DNA from: Oxyruncus cristatus | Taxonomy: Eukaryota; Chordata; Aves; Passeriformes; Cotingidae | NCBI GenBank assembly: GCA_013399855.1 | Contig: VXAY01003150.1 | Span: 3,252,358 to 3,316,357 of the forward strand | Direction: 5' to 3' | DNA: 64,000 nt | In this document: positions 25,011 through 36,427 of the stretch, piece by piece | Position numbering within the stretch: the stretch's first letter is position 1 | Layout: every line of letters starts with the position of its first letter | Translations under genes and position numbers: made by a program | Notes under the pieces: model-generated | Databases searched by the model: none | What the model was told of the DNA's origin: nothing | What the model saw: the letters and a program-made list of their open reading frames with translations, nothing else

Positions 25011-28000
25011 AAGAATGCTGATGGGTGCAGTGTGTGCTGTCAGTTCAAAAATCCTTCTCTCTCACCCTGAACTTATCGTTTTAAAGCAACAGCTTATCCG
25101 TGTGTGTGTTTACTGGTGCTTGCTGCTGTCTCAGGCCACGGTTAAGTGGGAACAAAGCAGGACATTGGTACAAAATGCCAGCACTTAGTTCTAGTCGTAG
25201 CTCCCTCACAGGAGACCAGAGCCAGCAGTGAGCCAGGGCAGGCAGCCCACATGGGATGCTCTACAAGCAGAATATGAGCTTTCCTGGAGACGTCTTAGTG
25301 GTCCCTGAATAACATACCTGTCCATGAAAATGCCTGGGCTTTTCCAGTCCACGTTTCTCCTCTAGAGCTCTGTGTTGCTGACAAGCTCATCTAGGAGTTC
25401 CTGGACAGTGGGAAAACTTACTGATGGTCAGTGGGGTTGATTCCTCCTTGTTTCCACTGGGAATCGCTGCATAAAGAAAGATTTACAGTGGTACAAAGCT
25501 GTGAGAGAGCAGAATGAAAGATCAGGCAAGCTCTAAGGCAGGGAAGAGAAATGGGGGAGATGATTGAATGGTCCTCACAGGTCTTCAGTGTAAATCTGTT
25601 GGGCAGAGCTGCTGGGCTCCGGGAGGGACTGGCCTCCAGTGGAAGAACAGCTTCCACATGTGAAACCTAATAATACATTCAAGCAGAAGTGACCAGGAAT
25701 CCTCATGCTCAGCTGAACTGAGGATCGTATTTAGGCAGCAAAGAGAAGGCAGAAACAAGAGGACTGGGTCGCAAGGAAGCAGTGAAGAGAAACTGGCAAG
25801 AAGGTTTAAATACAAATGAAATGGGGAGCATCTTGCTGAAAAGGGGGAAAACAGTGTCAGTGGAATGTTTTGTTTTACACTGAGTGTCTTATAGTGGTAG
25901 CACTTGGGTTATTTTGCTGGGTTTTCACCTATTCCAGACCAGGTCTTTACAATAACAGAAACCAGGTCCAGTCCAGAGCCCTCTCCAGACAACTTTTCTT
26001 TGCTCCTTTTGAACACTGCTTGAAATTTAGGTAAGGTCTACAGAGCTGTACAAGAGTAGAATGTAATTTAGACCCATCACTGGAGAAAATAGGATGGTTG
26101 TTTTAATTAAATAAAAAATTAAATTTTTGGTGACATGAAGAACGGAATGGAGAAACTTCAGAAATCTCAGAAGACACTTCAGTGACAATTATTCTAATTG
26201 ATTAAGTGGGAACTTTGTCACTTACAGAGAATACATTCAGAAATAATAAGTGTAAAATGTAAAACGTCAGGGTAAATGACTGTTGCATGTATGTGCTGAA
26301 ATGGCTTAAATGAACCCTGCAGTAACGTGCTGGTAGCACAAGTTCTGAACATTCCTGTCCTCTCCCTAGAAATATCAGTTCCTTTATATAGTGTGAATGA
26401 GAGAGAAAGACATTTCAAAGCCATTTTACATCTCTGGTAAATGTGGGCCAGTTCCCAGCTCTGAATTATAGGGGTATACAGCTCTGGAGAATGTGGTTAT
26501 CAATTTCCCTTGTGCACCACGAGAGAGCTTTTGATCTTTGTGATCAGATTATCTTGTTAGTGGCTCTCAAGAAAGCAGTAAGAGCGGATGATAGTCCAGT
26601 AAAACCGATGCAATGACCTTTTCCCACTTATGGTGCCTGTTCCAAGCCTGAACAGAATTTAAAGCTTTGAAGGGGAAGAGCAAAGCTGCTGTCAGACAAA
26701 GAACTCCTCCTGCTCTCCAGAAGTTTTACTGGTGATCTGCCAAGGGCGGTTGATTGTTTGCCCTTATGTTGCATTTTAACCTGGTTTCATAAACAAACAC
26801 AGCTTATATAATGTGCTCTGCTGTGTCCCTGTCTCTCAGCCATGGCACTCCCTCTGTACCTTTTTACCCTTTAGCCATTTTTAATCAAATTTAACAGATC
26901 CTGGGTTCTATGAGGAGAGAGACTCAGTGATAAAAATACATTATTGTGAACTCAATCTTTGTGAGGGCAGAGAACCTCTATGGAAGCCACCAGTGAAAAG
27001 AAAAGCCAAAGGAAAAGCCATAGGAAAAAAGCTCCAGTGGCAGCTGCTGCTTGCAGAAGCATCTTTTCTTCTTTCTTCTTCCCTTTCTGAATAAAAATGA
27101 CTTAGCAAAAGCATTCAATCATGTCCTGAGATGTTACTGTGAAAACCATTGGAGTGCAACATCTGGAAAGAGAGTCTTTTCTTCTGTCAGATTCATGCAA
27201 CATGGAGTGCATTTGTCTGTTCTGTTACAACACCATGCTTTCCCAAACGAAAAGAGTCTGGGATGGCCCTTCATGTGGAATGAACTGGAGCAGCTCCACA
27301 GAATTCAGTTTGCTGATTCATAGCAGCATAGGCTCCGATCCTTTTTTCCCCCCCTTTCTTTTCCTGTGTATGTGGCAGGGTCTAAATGATGCAGTATATT
27401 TAGAAATGTGATATTCAAGATTTCAGAGAAGTCTGGTGGCTTCTGAGACAGTGGGATTCTTTTTATATGTGGGTTTGGGTTGCAGTGTTACTAAAGCTAG
27501 TGAGCTTATGTAGTGAATAATTGGTGATTTAGCTCCCAACACTGGTATGTGTTAAATGGATGACAAACACCATTATCCATCTTCTTACCATATTTTCTGT
27601 AACTTTATTCCATATTGTGTTTTAGTGCTCAGTTGCTGTGATTTAGTGTGGAGGAGACTAAGCAGATCACTGCTTCTGTCATGTTTTAACGTGAACCATC
27701 AAATCCAAAGCCTGGGTCTGTTGAGCACTACCATGTAATGAGAGACTTTGATTGTTCTCAAGTCTTTCCAATGAAATGTCAAACTTTTCATTCTGTGAAA
27801 ATGATGTTCACCAACATAGAGCTTGAAAACAGATAATTATCCAAGAACATGAAACAGAATTAACATGCACTGGAGCATGTCATGAACATTTCCCTCAGCA
27901 AATAACAAAGGTAATTGCTGTCTGAGTACAGAGCAAGGAGAAAGGTTGGCTCTGTTCCTTAGATAATTCAGATTGGCCACTGTTTACTCACTTCACCCAT

Positions 28001-29046
28001 AAAAACGTGCACCTATCAGAAGGGTGCCATTCCAGGGCTGATGGAGTGTGACCAGCCTCCTGATTGCAGGCACTGCTCATTTCACACTTCCCAAGTCTGA
28101 TCAGACAGAAGTCCTCGGCTATTATTAGACATCTGAACCCTGATGAGTCAGAGCTCTGAGTTAAAAAGCGCATTTGTAAACCACATTAAGCCCCAGTAAT
28201 AATTAATACATTTTTTGAGCCGCATTTTGACTTCAGGCACAATTAAGAGGCTTCATCCTTAGCCTAGAAGAAAGAATGGAAATAATTTGCTATGTGGACA
28301 AAATTTTCCCATATAGAAATCAGAGAAGCAAGGGAAAAAAAAAAAAGAAACACTCCTAATGGCTAGTAGGGGTGGTTCTGGTTTGTGATTTTGATTTTAC
28401 AAATCAATATCCTAATATTAGAAACTAGTGGAGTGTAGAGATACCGGATGGAAGTCTGGAAGAGACCTCTTGAATACCACATATAGCTCATTGACATCAC
28501 AGGCAGCTCTACTCACAGATGGCTTCAGGCAGGCCCTGCAGATGCAGCCATCCACCAGACAGATACGCACACTCTCAGCAACCCTGTCCCAGAAATGAAC
28601 TATTTTCAAGGGTCAAAGGTCTTTTGTAAGCAACTCTCACCTATTCTTCACCAATAATTATGTTTATGTTACAGTTTTATTACAATTTGTTAAAGTCTTC
28701 ATGTAACACAACAGGTTTTTTAGCCATATGCTCTCTTTTCGAACTACAAATGCTGCAGTTTTATTTTTGGAAAGACTGAACTATGCTAACTGTCTAAAGG
28801 TGAAATTCCTGCCTTTGGCAAGGACTAACCCAGGGTCTGTGTCTAAGTTAGGCCCACTAGATACCAGACCAGAAACATCTTCTTTAGTGCATCACATAAT
28901 ACCAAAAAGTTGCAGCCCAGCACCAAGACAAGACATCAGGGAGAGGTGTCTGCTTCCTTGCCCCAGCCGTCTTACTGAATACAAATCAGATTTTCTTCAA
29001 ACATCTGTTGTGCTTGGTTAAAGCACATTATTAACTAGAGTAAGTC

Positions 29047-29062
29047 TTTTTTTTTTTTTTTT
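29047..29062. repeat. Poly-T run (16 T)
   Basis: A homopolymer with no associated element seen. Confidence 0.85.
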
Positions 29063-30093
29063 AAATGCTTTAATTTGTGCTCACTTTACGTCATTCACAG
29101 TTAATACTTTTTGGGTGACAGTTTACCCAAGCTGTTACCAGGAAGCTTTTGCTAATAGTGATAAGATTCTGTTGGTGCACATTCTTGTTGCTTCTTCACA
29201 GTGTGATCAGTAAACCTGAGAACGTTTGTAGCTTGTGTAATTTATTTCAGTGAACATTAAGCTGCTCCTGGTGCTGGCACTCTTCTAGAAACATGCTCAC
29301 CTTTAATAAGCAGCTGAAAAACAGAAACCGTAAACATCAAAAGTAGACGCGTTAATCCCGCAGTATAATACAGTGAATCTCTGAAAGCCATATTAGATTC
29401 CTGCTGAAATAATTCTGTTACATTTATAATCAACCAAGAGAGAAGTAAATGCTTTTGGCTGCTCTGCTGTGCAGTGTGGATCTGCGCTGGAGTATCCAAG
29501 AAATCAGAGGAAACAGCCGGATCAGGGGAAGAACACAGAGGAGAAATCAAAAGTATTCAAAGATAAGTGAAAATGTGGATTCTTAGGTATCCTTTGTGTG
29601 ATCTGGCAATAAAATCATAAGGAGGAGGGTAATGAGTCAATCTGCATAAACCAGGAGAACAAAAACTAATCACAGTTAGAGGCAGACATATGCAAATCCA
29701 AAACCTCAGGAACGGAGGATTGGAAAGTGTGTGTGGAGAAGTTAGGGCTATAAAGTTAGGAGGGAAACATTTGTAGAAAAGAAATTGTTGCAAGAAACTT
29801 CCACCGAAATCATAAGAAGCTAAATCCATTGTAGGAATGCAGATGCTGTTTCTGAAAGCCGTAATTTAGTAATTTAATGGGAATAAAAGCAAGTCAAAAC
29901 AAATAAAAACACCGACTCCGTCAGCTCTTTGGCTTGAAAAAGATGGATGAAGTCAGAAAGCAAGTCCCAACCTTCCCAAAAGATGTACAGCTCGTACTGA
30001 AGATGTTCAGAAACACATTGGGAGGGTTGGTCAAATAATTAAGATGCTGTGACCAAAAGACTTCTAGAATAAAGCAGAAGATGAAAAACATGT

Positions 30094-30173
30094 ACCTTTG
30101 CAACATAACCTCAACCAGAAATTGTTCTGCATCACCTTTGCAACTTACCTTCAGCTAGAAACTGGTGCAGTTT
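30094..30173. repeat. Two-copy imperfect 40-bp tandem duplication
   Basis: Units 30094-30133 and 30134-30173 both begin acctttgcaac and stay aligned without gaps through (a/t)ta(a/c)c(c/t)tca(a/g)c(c/t)agaaa, diverging in the last ten bases. The exact 40-bp offset argues for a local tandem duplication. Confidence 0.6.
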
Positions 30174-30323
30174 ATCCAAAAGATGTCTCCATGGGCAGCT
30201 GCAATGTCACAAACAAATACAGAGCACACTTACAGAGCTGGGAGGGTTGTTGTAGGGTTATTCTAGGCATGGGCCATTTCATGGCTGAGAGTGCTTCAGG
30301 CAACCTGAGCAACCTGATGGGAG

Positions 30324-30343
30324 AACAAACAAACAAACAAACA
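30324..30343. repeat. (ACAA)n tetranucleotide repeat
   Basis: About five AACA/ACAA units are followed by an A-rich stretch to about 30380. Confidence 0.85.
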
Positions 30344-30556
30344 GAAAAAAACTGAAAAAAAAATAGAAAAATGGAAAAAGAACTTTGAAATTGCTGTGTG
30401 AAAATTGCTCAAGTGAAAATACACCGGGGCAGAGGACGAAAGGAGGGTATCAGTCCCCACTTTTTGGGCTCACGTAGTCCAAGACTCTTGCTTTACATGT
30501 TTCCATGTACCTTCCCCCTTCAGTTTGTATATAAATAAACATATATGTATTTTTAA

Positions 30557-30584
30557 ATAGATAGATTAATAGATAGACAGACAG
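30557..30584. repeat. (TAGA)n/(CAGA)n tetranucleotide repeat
   Basis: Imperfect TAGA units pass into CAGA units, giving a degenerate microsatellite. Confidence 0.75.
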
Positions 30585-31479
30585 GAGCACTGGCACAGAC
30601 AGTAAATACAGATACCAGAATAAGTAAAAGTGAGGTGCTTAGGCCAGAGCCAAAAACGCAGAACAAAGGAATCTACCAGTGTTGGTGCAGTTCCCAAGTT
30701 GAAAAGGTCTAGTCAGGAGGGGTGTGACTAAAATTCTGACCCCGTTGTCAGTCCATAACCGTGTCACATAAATGATGTATAGCTGTTCAGTTAAATGACT
30801 GTAATGTGTACAGGTGACTTGTAAAGCAGGATGTGTCATGCAGAGGTTATTGGAAGGATGTGAATAAACACAGCAGAAGGAGGGCCAGGGGTGTTGGTTG
30901 CTGCAGAGGGTTGGATGTGTTTTCTTCAGCTAAATGAAAGGATTTAGGAGTTGGGTGCAGCTACCTCCTGGAGTTGCACTATTTCCTGAAGAAACTAGAA
31001 GGGGATAATGTGTCGGGCCTTTTTTGATTTCTATGAAATAGAGGCAAAGGAAAAACAAACCAAAGGGAGTGTCTGACAAAATTGGAGATAAGTTTATTTT
31101 CCTTATTTATGCTGTAATATATGAATGCCAGATAAACGTGAGAAGAAGAAGCAAAAGCAACTGCCAAATGCTTTTTAAAGGGAGGTAAGAGCATGTGTGG
31201 AGGAAAATTAACCGTAAATGTTATCTCAGAGGAGAGGTCCCACTTGGAATAAGCATGTACATATATATGGCAGTTATGTCTAAAATTTGTTATGTGGCTA
31301 TTGTTTTGTGAAATGACAGAACATCTGCTCAGTCACAAGGCACCAGTAAAATGCAGCTTTATGCCTAAAGCAGTATGTCAGTTCCTAACAAAAAATGTAT
31401 ATAATAGGCCAAAAACAAAGGCACATTGTCTTTTCCAGTTGTAGTCATTTCTGACCTAATAATGGTTTAGAAAGGATTT

Positions 31480-31760
31480 TTTATTTTTATTTTTGAAAAA
31501 AAAATGAATGGAAGGATTGAGTCATTTATGACTCTCTTCAAGATTAGGCTTTGTGCATTATTTGCTCATAAGCTGGCAAAAGGCTTTGTCTCTGCAGATC
31601 ATATTTATGTCACTAAAGCACTTTTAAAAAGGCAGCTGCTTGTAAGTACCTTGAGAAAAGATCATTCTGAGCTGAGATTTTCTAAAGGCAGCAAATAAAC
31701 AGCCATTGCTTCATCACACTGGGAACACCAGCAAGGGATATGTGTGCTCACATGACGAGT
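31480..31760. promoter_or_regulatory. Candidate regulatory block with paired AP-1 sites
   Basis: A perfect AP-1 consensus TGAGTCA (31518-31524) is mirrored by TGACTC (31529-31534). Together they form a 6-bp inverted pair GAGTCA-ttta-TGACTC. The surrounding sequence is complex and non-repetitive. A + frame open from 31504 to 31698 overlaps but matches nothing I recognise. Confidence 0.2.
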
Positions 31761-34700
31761 GGACACAAGTCAGGTTTCACCTCAAAGCTGCCTTTTCAGA
31801 GAGGAAAAGCGTTCCCACTGCAAGCAGTCATGTAGCAAACTAATTAACAAATCCCTCGGGAGCAATGATTGTATGGAATTTGTCTCTGAATATTCCAAGC
31901 ACGCGACTTCTAAGTGGCTTCATTTAAAAAAGAGTATTCTCTTAGATTTTCACTGTTGCGTTTGCTGGCCTGAGAAGTCTGAAACCGTGGGGCAAAATAT
32001 AATTTTAAAAACCTATTTGCTGGTGAAATGAGGTTATTATCCTGCAGTTTGAAGTCATCCCCTCAGATTCTCACGATCCTTTAGAAAATAGACTGATCAA
32101 TGAAACGGGTAGAAATTGGCACTTCTAAAGAAAGGTTTTCTTGGAGTGAAACAGATATTATTTAGTTAACATGTGGCAGGATGCAGGTGGGACGTGCCTG
32201 CATGAGAATGAATATATATTCTAACACATGTGTGGTCAGAGTGAGAATTAGGGTTGAAATCATTGTAGAAGGCTCAGGGGTTGTGTGTCATGGACTCTTT
32301 GAAGCCTCTGAAGTCTGAAGGACTCTTTGATGTGACTGGGGATGCGTGTGCCACATCATCAACTATTAATAGGGGAGGAAGACAGGAGCCACTCTCGTAT
32401 GAATTCTCTCTTCTCCAGAAAACCTTATGTCAGCAGAACTTTTTTTTTCTTCTTAATGTCACTTAAGGTCGGGACCTTTGCTGGAATAAATAAAATGCGT
32501 GTGGAGAGTTTTCTGCATCTGACTCAGAGCTGAATAGTGATATGTGATTTTTACCTTTCACCTGAGTCAGATATTAAAGATTTCTCAGAGAAACACTGTA
32601 TATAGTTTCTCAGAAACCCTTTAGAGGTTTATGAACCTGATCCAAAAGCCGTTGCAGTTGGGAAAATCTGTGATTTGAGTCAGTTTTCAGTTGGGCTGTA
32701 CAAATCTTATTGATCTATTTATACAACTTTTTCAAGAGGAAAAAAATTCACCTTTTACTTGTGGCAAAAACTTGAAGACTTAATTTTTAAGCTGTTAAGA
32801 TTCCTTTATGCCCTGGAATCTTAGGCAGCAGATACCTTCTGCTTTGTGGAGGTAAAGGCACAAGCTCCAGTGCTCAGACTGAAATTAGTTGCAATTATTT
32901 AACCAAGGCATCAATTCTCAGCACCAAAACACGGCACTCCCAGGCTGGAGTTGTTGAGCAGTGTTGCCAGAGATGGGTGGATGGCATTATTCATCAGCAG
33001 GGGCGTATAAGTCAGCAAAATAAGGGGTTTTTAAGAGTGGCTTTTAAGCAATGCTAGAAATGCCACAGCTGACTCCAATCTCTGATCTCCAGTGTTAAAT
33101 ATGAGCCAGGGACTGTGGCTCTCTCTGTTGCCATCTGTGGGGGAGCAGAAAGTTTTAGTGATTGATGACAGCAGCCTGGAGAATTGTTCAGGGGTTTTAA
33201 CTTGGCTGTCTCTGAAGATGACATGAACCTTCAGATGACCTCCAGTTCCCTACCCACAGCCATCTTCTGGACCTGTAGAGTAAAAAATGAAGGTTAATGG
33301 CTTCCGTTATGATATCCTAAAGCTTCACCATCCTAGTCCCTCCTGATGCAATCTGTGGTATTTTGGTGCAGTCTCAGACCTTTTGAAAAGGTTTCTATTG
33401 TTCTGTGAAAAAAAGGGGATGGAGACACGCTGGTGTAAGCTTTGCTATCACACTAAAACAATGATCCTACTAAAATACTGTGGTGGTAGCCAAAGGACAA
33501 CTGTTTCCTTCAGAATCTGGAAAAGAGAAAGGTGCTGGATCACAAGTCACTATGAAACGGTGACGTTCCCTTCTCAGCAGAGATGCGCGGTGTGTCTGGA
33601 GCTCCTCACTGAAGTGGCTGCACAGATGCACAGAGTTGGGTTCTAGTCCATCATTCTGGGTGAATGGCAGCCATAGGACAGAAAGTTGTTGGTAGAGGTT
33701 GGGAGAGGGTACAGAAGGTGAGAAGGGTTGGTAGGTTGTCCCTGAGTTGCTGTTCAGGGGTGATATGGTGATACTGAACTTGTATATAAGGGCTCTGTGT
33801 AATTTGGTGGAAGTCTCTGCTAACAGGCCAAAAAAGAGCTGGGTGCACCCTCAGTAATACAGGGGAGATGCAGATCTGGGCTACAGCTCATCTCTTGCTG
33901 TAGTGGAGGCACTGAGGACCCAGAAGCATATGAACTGCTGCACTGCACCATGTGGGAAAGCTCAGCTTCCTTCTTGGAGGTGGTGCCCATTTGGTTCAAG
34001 TGTTACTTGTTTTGAGCAGGGGCCAGGATTTGAGCCATGGGCAATGAATGAAATCCCATTTTTGAAAAGAAGGAGTATCTTAACAGGCAGTAAACATTCC
34101 TGCTCTGACTTACAAGCCATCATTAAAAGCCTTTTTTAAATTTTGTGTCCGTTCTGTTTGCCACTTAGCCATTTCTTTTCATTCTGAAGAATTATAACTA
34201 AGAATGAATGAGTCTTTTCTAATACAGTCAGGACGTAATAAATCTGTGAAAGAACTGAGCTATCTTTCTCCCTCGTAGGCAAATTTTTCCAATTGTTTAA
34301 CAAAATGTTGGTTTGTATTGCCATGACATCAGTCTTGAGGCTGTGAATAACAAGGCTCAGCATTAAGCAACTTGTTTGTAAAAAACAATCATGCTGTAAA
34401 ATTAGAGAGTCTCCACTAGAGTCCATACCCTCTCCTCCCACTTACTGAGCTTCCATGGGAAGTTATTTGTGTCTTCAGAAGGAGCAAACGGATCACCAAA
34501 CACGCAGTGTTTGTTTTCACCTCTTCAGTGAAAGGGTGAAAAATTTCCTGAGGTCTGCCGTATACAAGTTGTATCTGTTGTTCCGTAGAACAGGATCTTT
34601 GCTGCACTGATGCAGGCATTTGTCAGCACAGAGTGGAGGATGGCAGCTCCCAGCACCTGAAGGAGGAACTCTCACACAAAACTTCCCACTACAGAGAAAA

Positions 34701-35897
34701 AGCTGCGTCCATCATCTTCCTTTCAGCCCCATTACTAAAGTTGCATTAGCCCTGTGCTCCAGTTCCTCCCGCAGCTCCCAGCCTTTTCAGTGTGAAATGT
34801 GTTTGAATCTTCAAAGTAGCTACATTCCCAAATACGTTTTGCTCAGCGCCAAGAATAATCAGTCCTGCGAGATGAAGCAGATCACAAAGCCTGAAATGGT
34901 TCTGCAGTACTTTGGGAGGAAGATACTTGTGATGAAGGTTACTGGATGGACCCAGAAGCTCACAGCAGTACAGAGTCTTCGAGAAGCTGTACAAAAGTCT
35001 CTGCATTTGGTCGGTGCTCCTCAGGTGTGAGGGAAAGGTTCAGGTTTCTCCTGAATCCTCGCTCGATAAATATTTGCCTTATAACAGAATTTATCAGTAC
35101 AAGCCAGTTAATTTCTTTCTTCCCAAATAGTGCTGCTCTTGATGTGCCCTTCAAAGGCTGGGTTTAGATTCGCTGCCAGTGAAATGGGATTCTTCATCTT
35201 TTGGAACTAGAAGTGAACTGAAAAAATCATTTATTCCCACAGTGCTAATAGTAGGCAGCTGTTCACGGTGACAGCAGGAGAGTTATCTAAAGATCAAAAA
35301 AGCTGAGTTTGGGGAGTAAAGGTGTTGTTAGAGCAAGTGGGACCTAGTATGAAACATTTAGATTTATTCTATAAAAGGTTTTACTTATTCTGTGCTCAGT
35401 CCTAGAAATATATTTCAAGTGACATTCAATGAACAATTTGCAGTTGGTACAGGCATCTTAAATGGCACCATCTTAAAAGTCATATCCGGGGGCCAAGGTT
35501 TCCAAGTGACCAAGTCCATCCTAAAAAGTAGCAATTGCCTTCAGCTCTTCAAAGGTTGTAAAGTGTGTTGTGGTGTTCAACTGTAAATGACTCACATTGT
35601 ACCATCATTAACCAATGGTCTCCAAACTGTGGTTTCCAAGAGGAAAAGCTGTAGGAACAGCACTACCTGTGATGATAGTGGTAGATGTGATGTTTTCAAT
35701 TAAAACCTTGATGATAAGTGCCCCAGGTCATTTACGGTGGAGAACATTTGATGGTGTAGTCTGTTCCTAAATACTTGGATGTCATTGCCAGGAAAAAACC
35801 TCCAACTGGAGGACCTGTTCTTGAAAGTGAGTGAGAAAGTGCTTGTCGCTTTATGAACCAGGTGGTGACCAGGGGTGGGAGCTGGAGTGTGAATACT
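31761..35897. other. Intronic DNA leading to the exon
   Basis: Nothing is recognised with confidence. A TATATAAGG string near 33783 and a ttttgagcaggggccagga string near 34010, faintly like a diverged CR1 3' region, were noted but cannot be supported. Confidence 0.4.
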
Positions 35898-35934
35898 CTG
35901 ACCATTGTTGGCTTATTGCTTCTTCTTGTTTCAG
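35898..35934 (+). promoter_or_regulatory. Splice acceptor region of the glypican exon
   Basis: A CTGAC branch-point match at 35898-35902 places the branch A about 33 nt before the exon. It is followed by the T/C-rich tract gcttcttcttgtttcag, ending in AG at 35933-35934. No AG lies between the branch point and the acceptor, so the exon start at 35935 is unambiguous. Confidence 0.85.
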
Positions 35935-36085
35935 CTGGATGCTGAGAAGGCAAAATTGAAACTCGGAAGATGGGCTTCCCGAGACGCTGGCAGTGGGGGA
36001 GGAAAAAGTGGAGAGGTGGAGTCAAGTGGAGATTGTGATGATGAGGATGGTTGTCAAGGATCCGGGGACAGGATCCACACAGCAG
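35935..36085 (+). CDS. GPC5: Glypican internal exon, GAG-attachment segment (GPC5-like)
   Basis: This is one coding exon, 50 codons plus 1 nt, entering in phase 0 and leaving in phase 1. Glypicans are GPI-anchored cell-surface proteoglycans that tune Hedgehog, Wnt and growth-factor signalling through their core and heparan sulfate chains. The exon begins LDAEKAKLKLGRWASRD and holds four Ser-Gly dipeptides at exon residues 20-21, 25-26, 31-32 and 43-44. The last two sit in a very acidic context (ESSGDCDDEDGCQGSGD), the classic setting for GAG attachment. Two cysteines (residues 34 and 40) bracket DDEDG. This arrangement fits the GPC3/GPC5 clade and, from my memory of the family, GPC5 better than GPC3. 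The GPC1/2/4/6 clade has a different SGSG-type block. Acceptor and donor are both strong. The N-lobe and GPI-signal exons are not in the window, so this is probably the penultimate exon. Family call firm; paralogue and exon number inferred. Confidence 0.85.
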
Positions 36086-36091
36086 GTAAAC
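36083..36091 (+). promoter_or_regulatory. Splice donor of the glypican exon
   Basis: The sequence cag|gtaaac matches the vertebrate 5' splice-site consensus at most positions. Reading through it in frame continues for only 19 more residues before a stop at 36142-36144, so splicing here is needed for the full-length product. Confidence 0.85.
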
Positions 36092-36141
36092 ACAGTTTCT
36101 GTTGGTACTTACAGAGCTTGGAAATTCATAAATGTCAAAAT

Positions 36142-36427
36142 TAAATGGACAGAGCTCAGACTTATCCTGCTGGAATTACTGTCAAAATCCTACTAAAGTC
36201 AAAGGATTTGAATCTTAATCTGTGAAGAGCTGCAGTAAAAATAGAATGATACAGACAGTAACCCAATATAATTTAACACTTGGCGTGCAGATAAAAGACT
36301 TAAATTTAGAGTGAATAGTATCTGCAGTGAAATCTGAATCACAGAAATACTGAAGAGCCTTCCTAGATATTGTGGGCTCTTCGAATAAATAGAAAATTGA
36401 TGTTCTTACAGAGTGTGTTAAGTGTTA
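36142..36427 (+). terminator. Candidate intronic polyadenylation unit after the glypican exon
   Basis: If the donor at 36086 is not used, translation ends at the TAA at 36142-36144. A canonical AATAAA follows at 36384-36389. A GT-rich stretch (gagtgtgttaagtgtt) lies at about 36411-36426, the usual distance downstream for a cleavage-stimulating element. Together these could produce a transcript ending in the intron and encoding a glypican without its GPI signal. AATAAA is common in AT-rich introns, so this is only a structural candidate. Confidence 0.3.

Larger units (their letters stand above)
25011..31479. other. Intronic DNA, simple repeats only
   Basis: It contains the 40-bp duplication and tetranucleotide repeats near 30.1-30.6 kb. 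No exon or transposon was recognised. Confidence 0.45.
1..35934 (+). other. GPC5: Upstream intron of the glypican gene (partial)
   Basis: This is inferred to be intronic because the exon at 35935 is internal and no other glypican exon is seen upstream in any frame. No other recognisable coding exon was found on either strand. The longest open frames (2537-2974 -, 4505-4921 -, 13458-13901 -, 20128-20604 -, 34620-35030 +) match no family I know and overlap equally open frames on the other strand. The intron's true 5' end lies outside the window. Regulatory candidates and repeats within it are listed separately. Confidence 0.7.

Noticed and set aside
33775..33800. TATATAAGG string as a promoter TATA box or LTR promoter
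   Set aside because: No LTR boundaries, poly-A signal pairing or downstream ORF; such strings are common in AT-rich introns.
34005..34030. ttttgagcaggggccagga as a CR1 3' fragment
   Set aside because: The match is short and the diagnostic gatct...ccttccaa core is missing.
34620..35030. 136-codon + strand frame just upstream of the glypican exon
   Set aside because: Tempting as a preceding exon, but it has no glypican similarity and no acceptor/donor pair in frame; - strand frames are open too.
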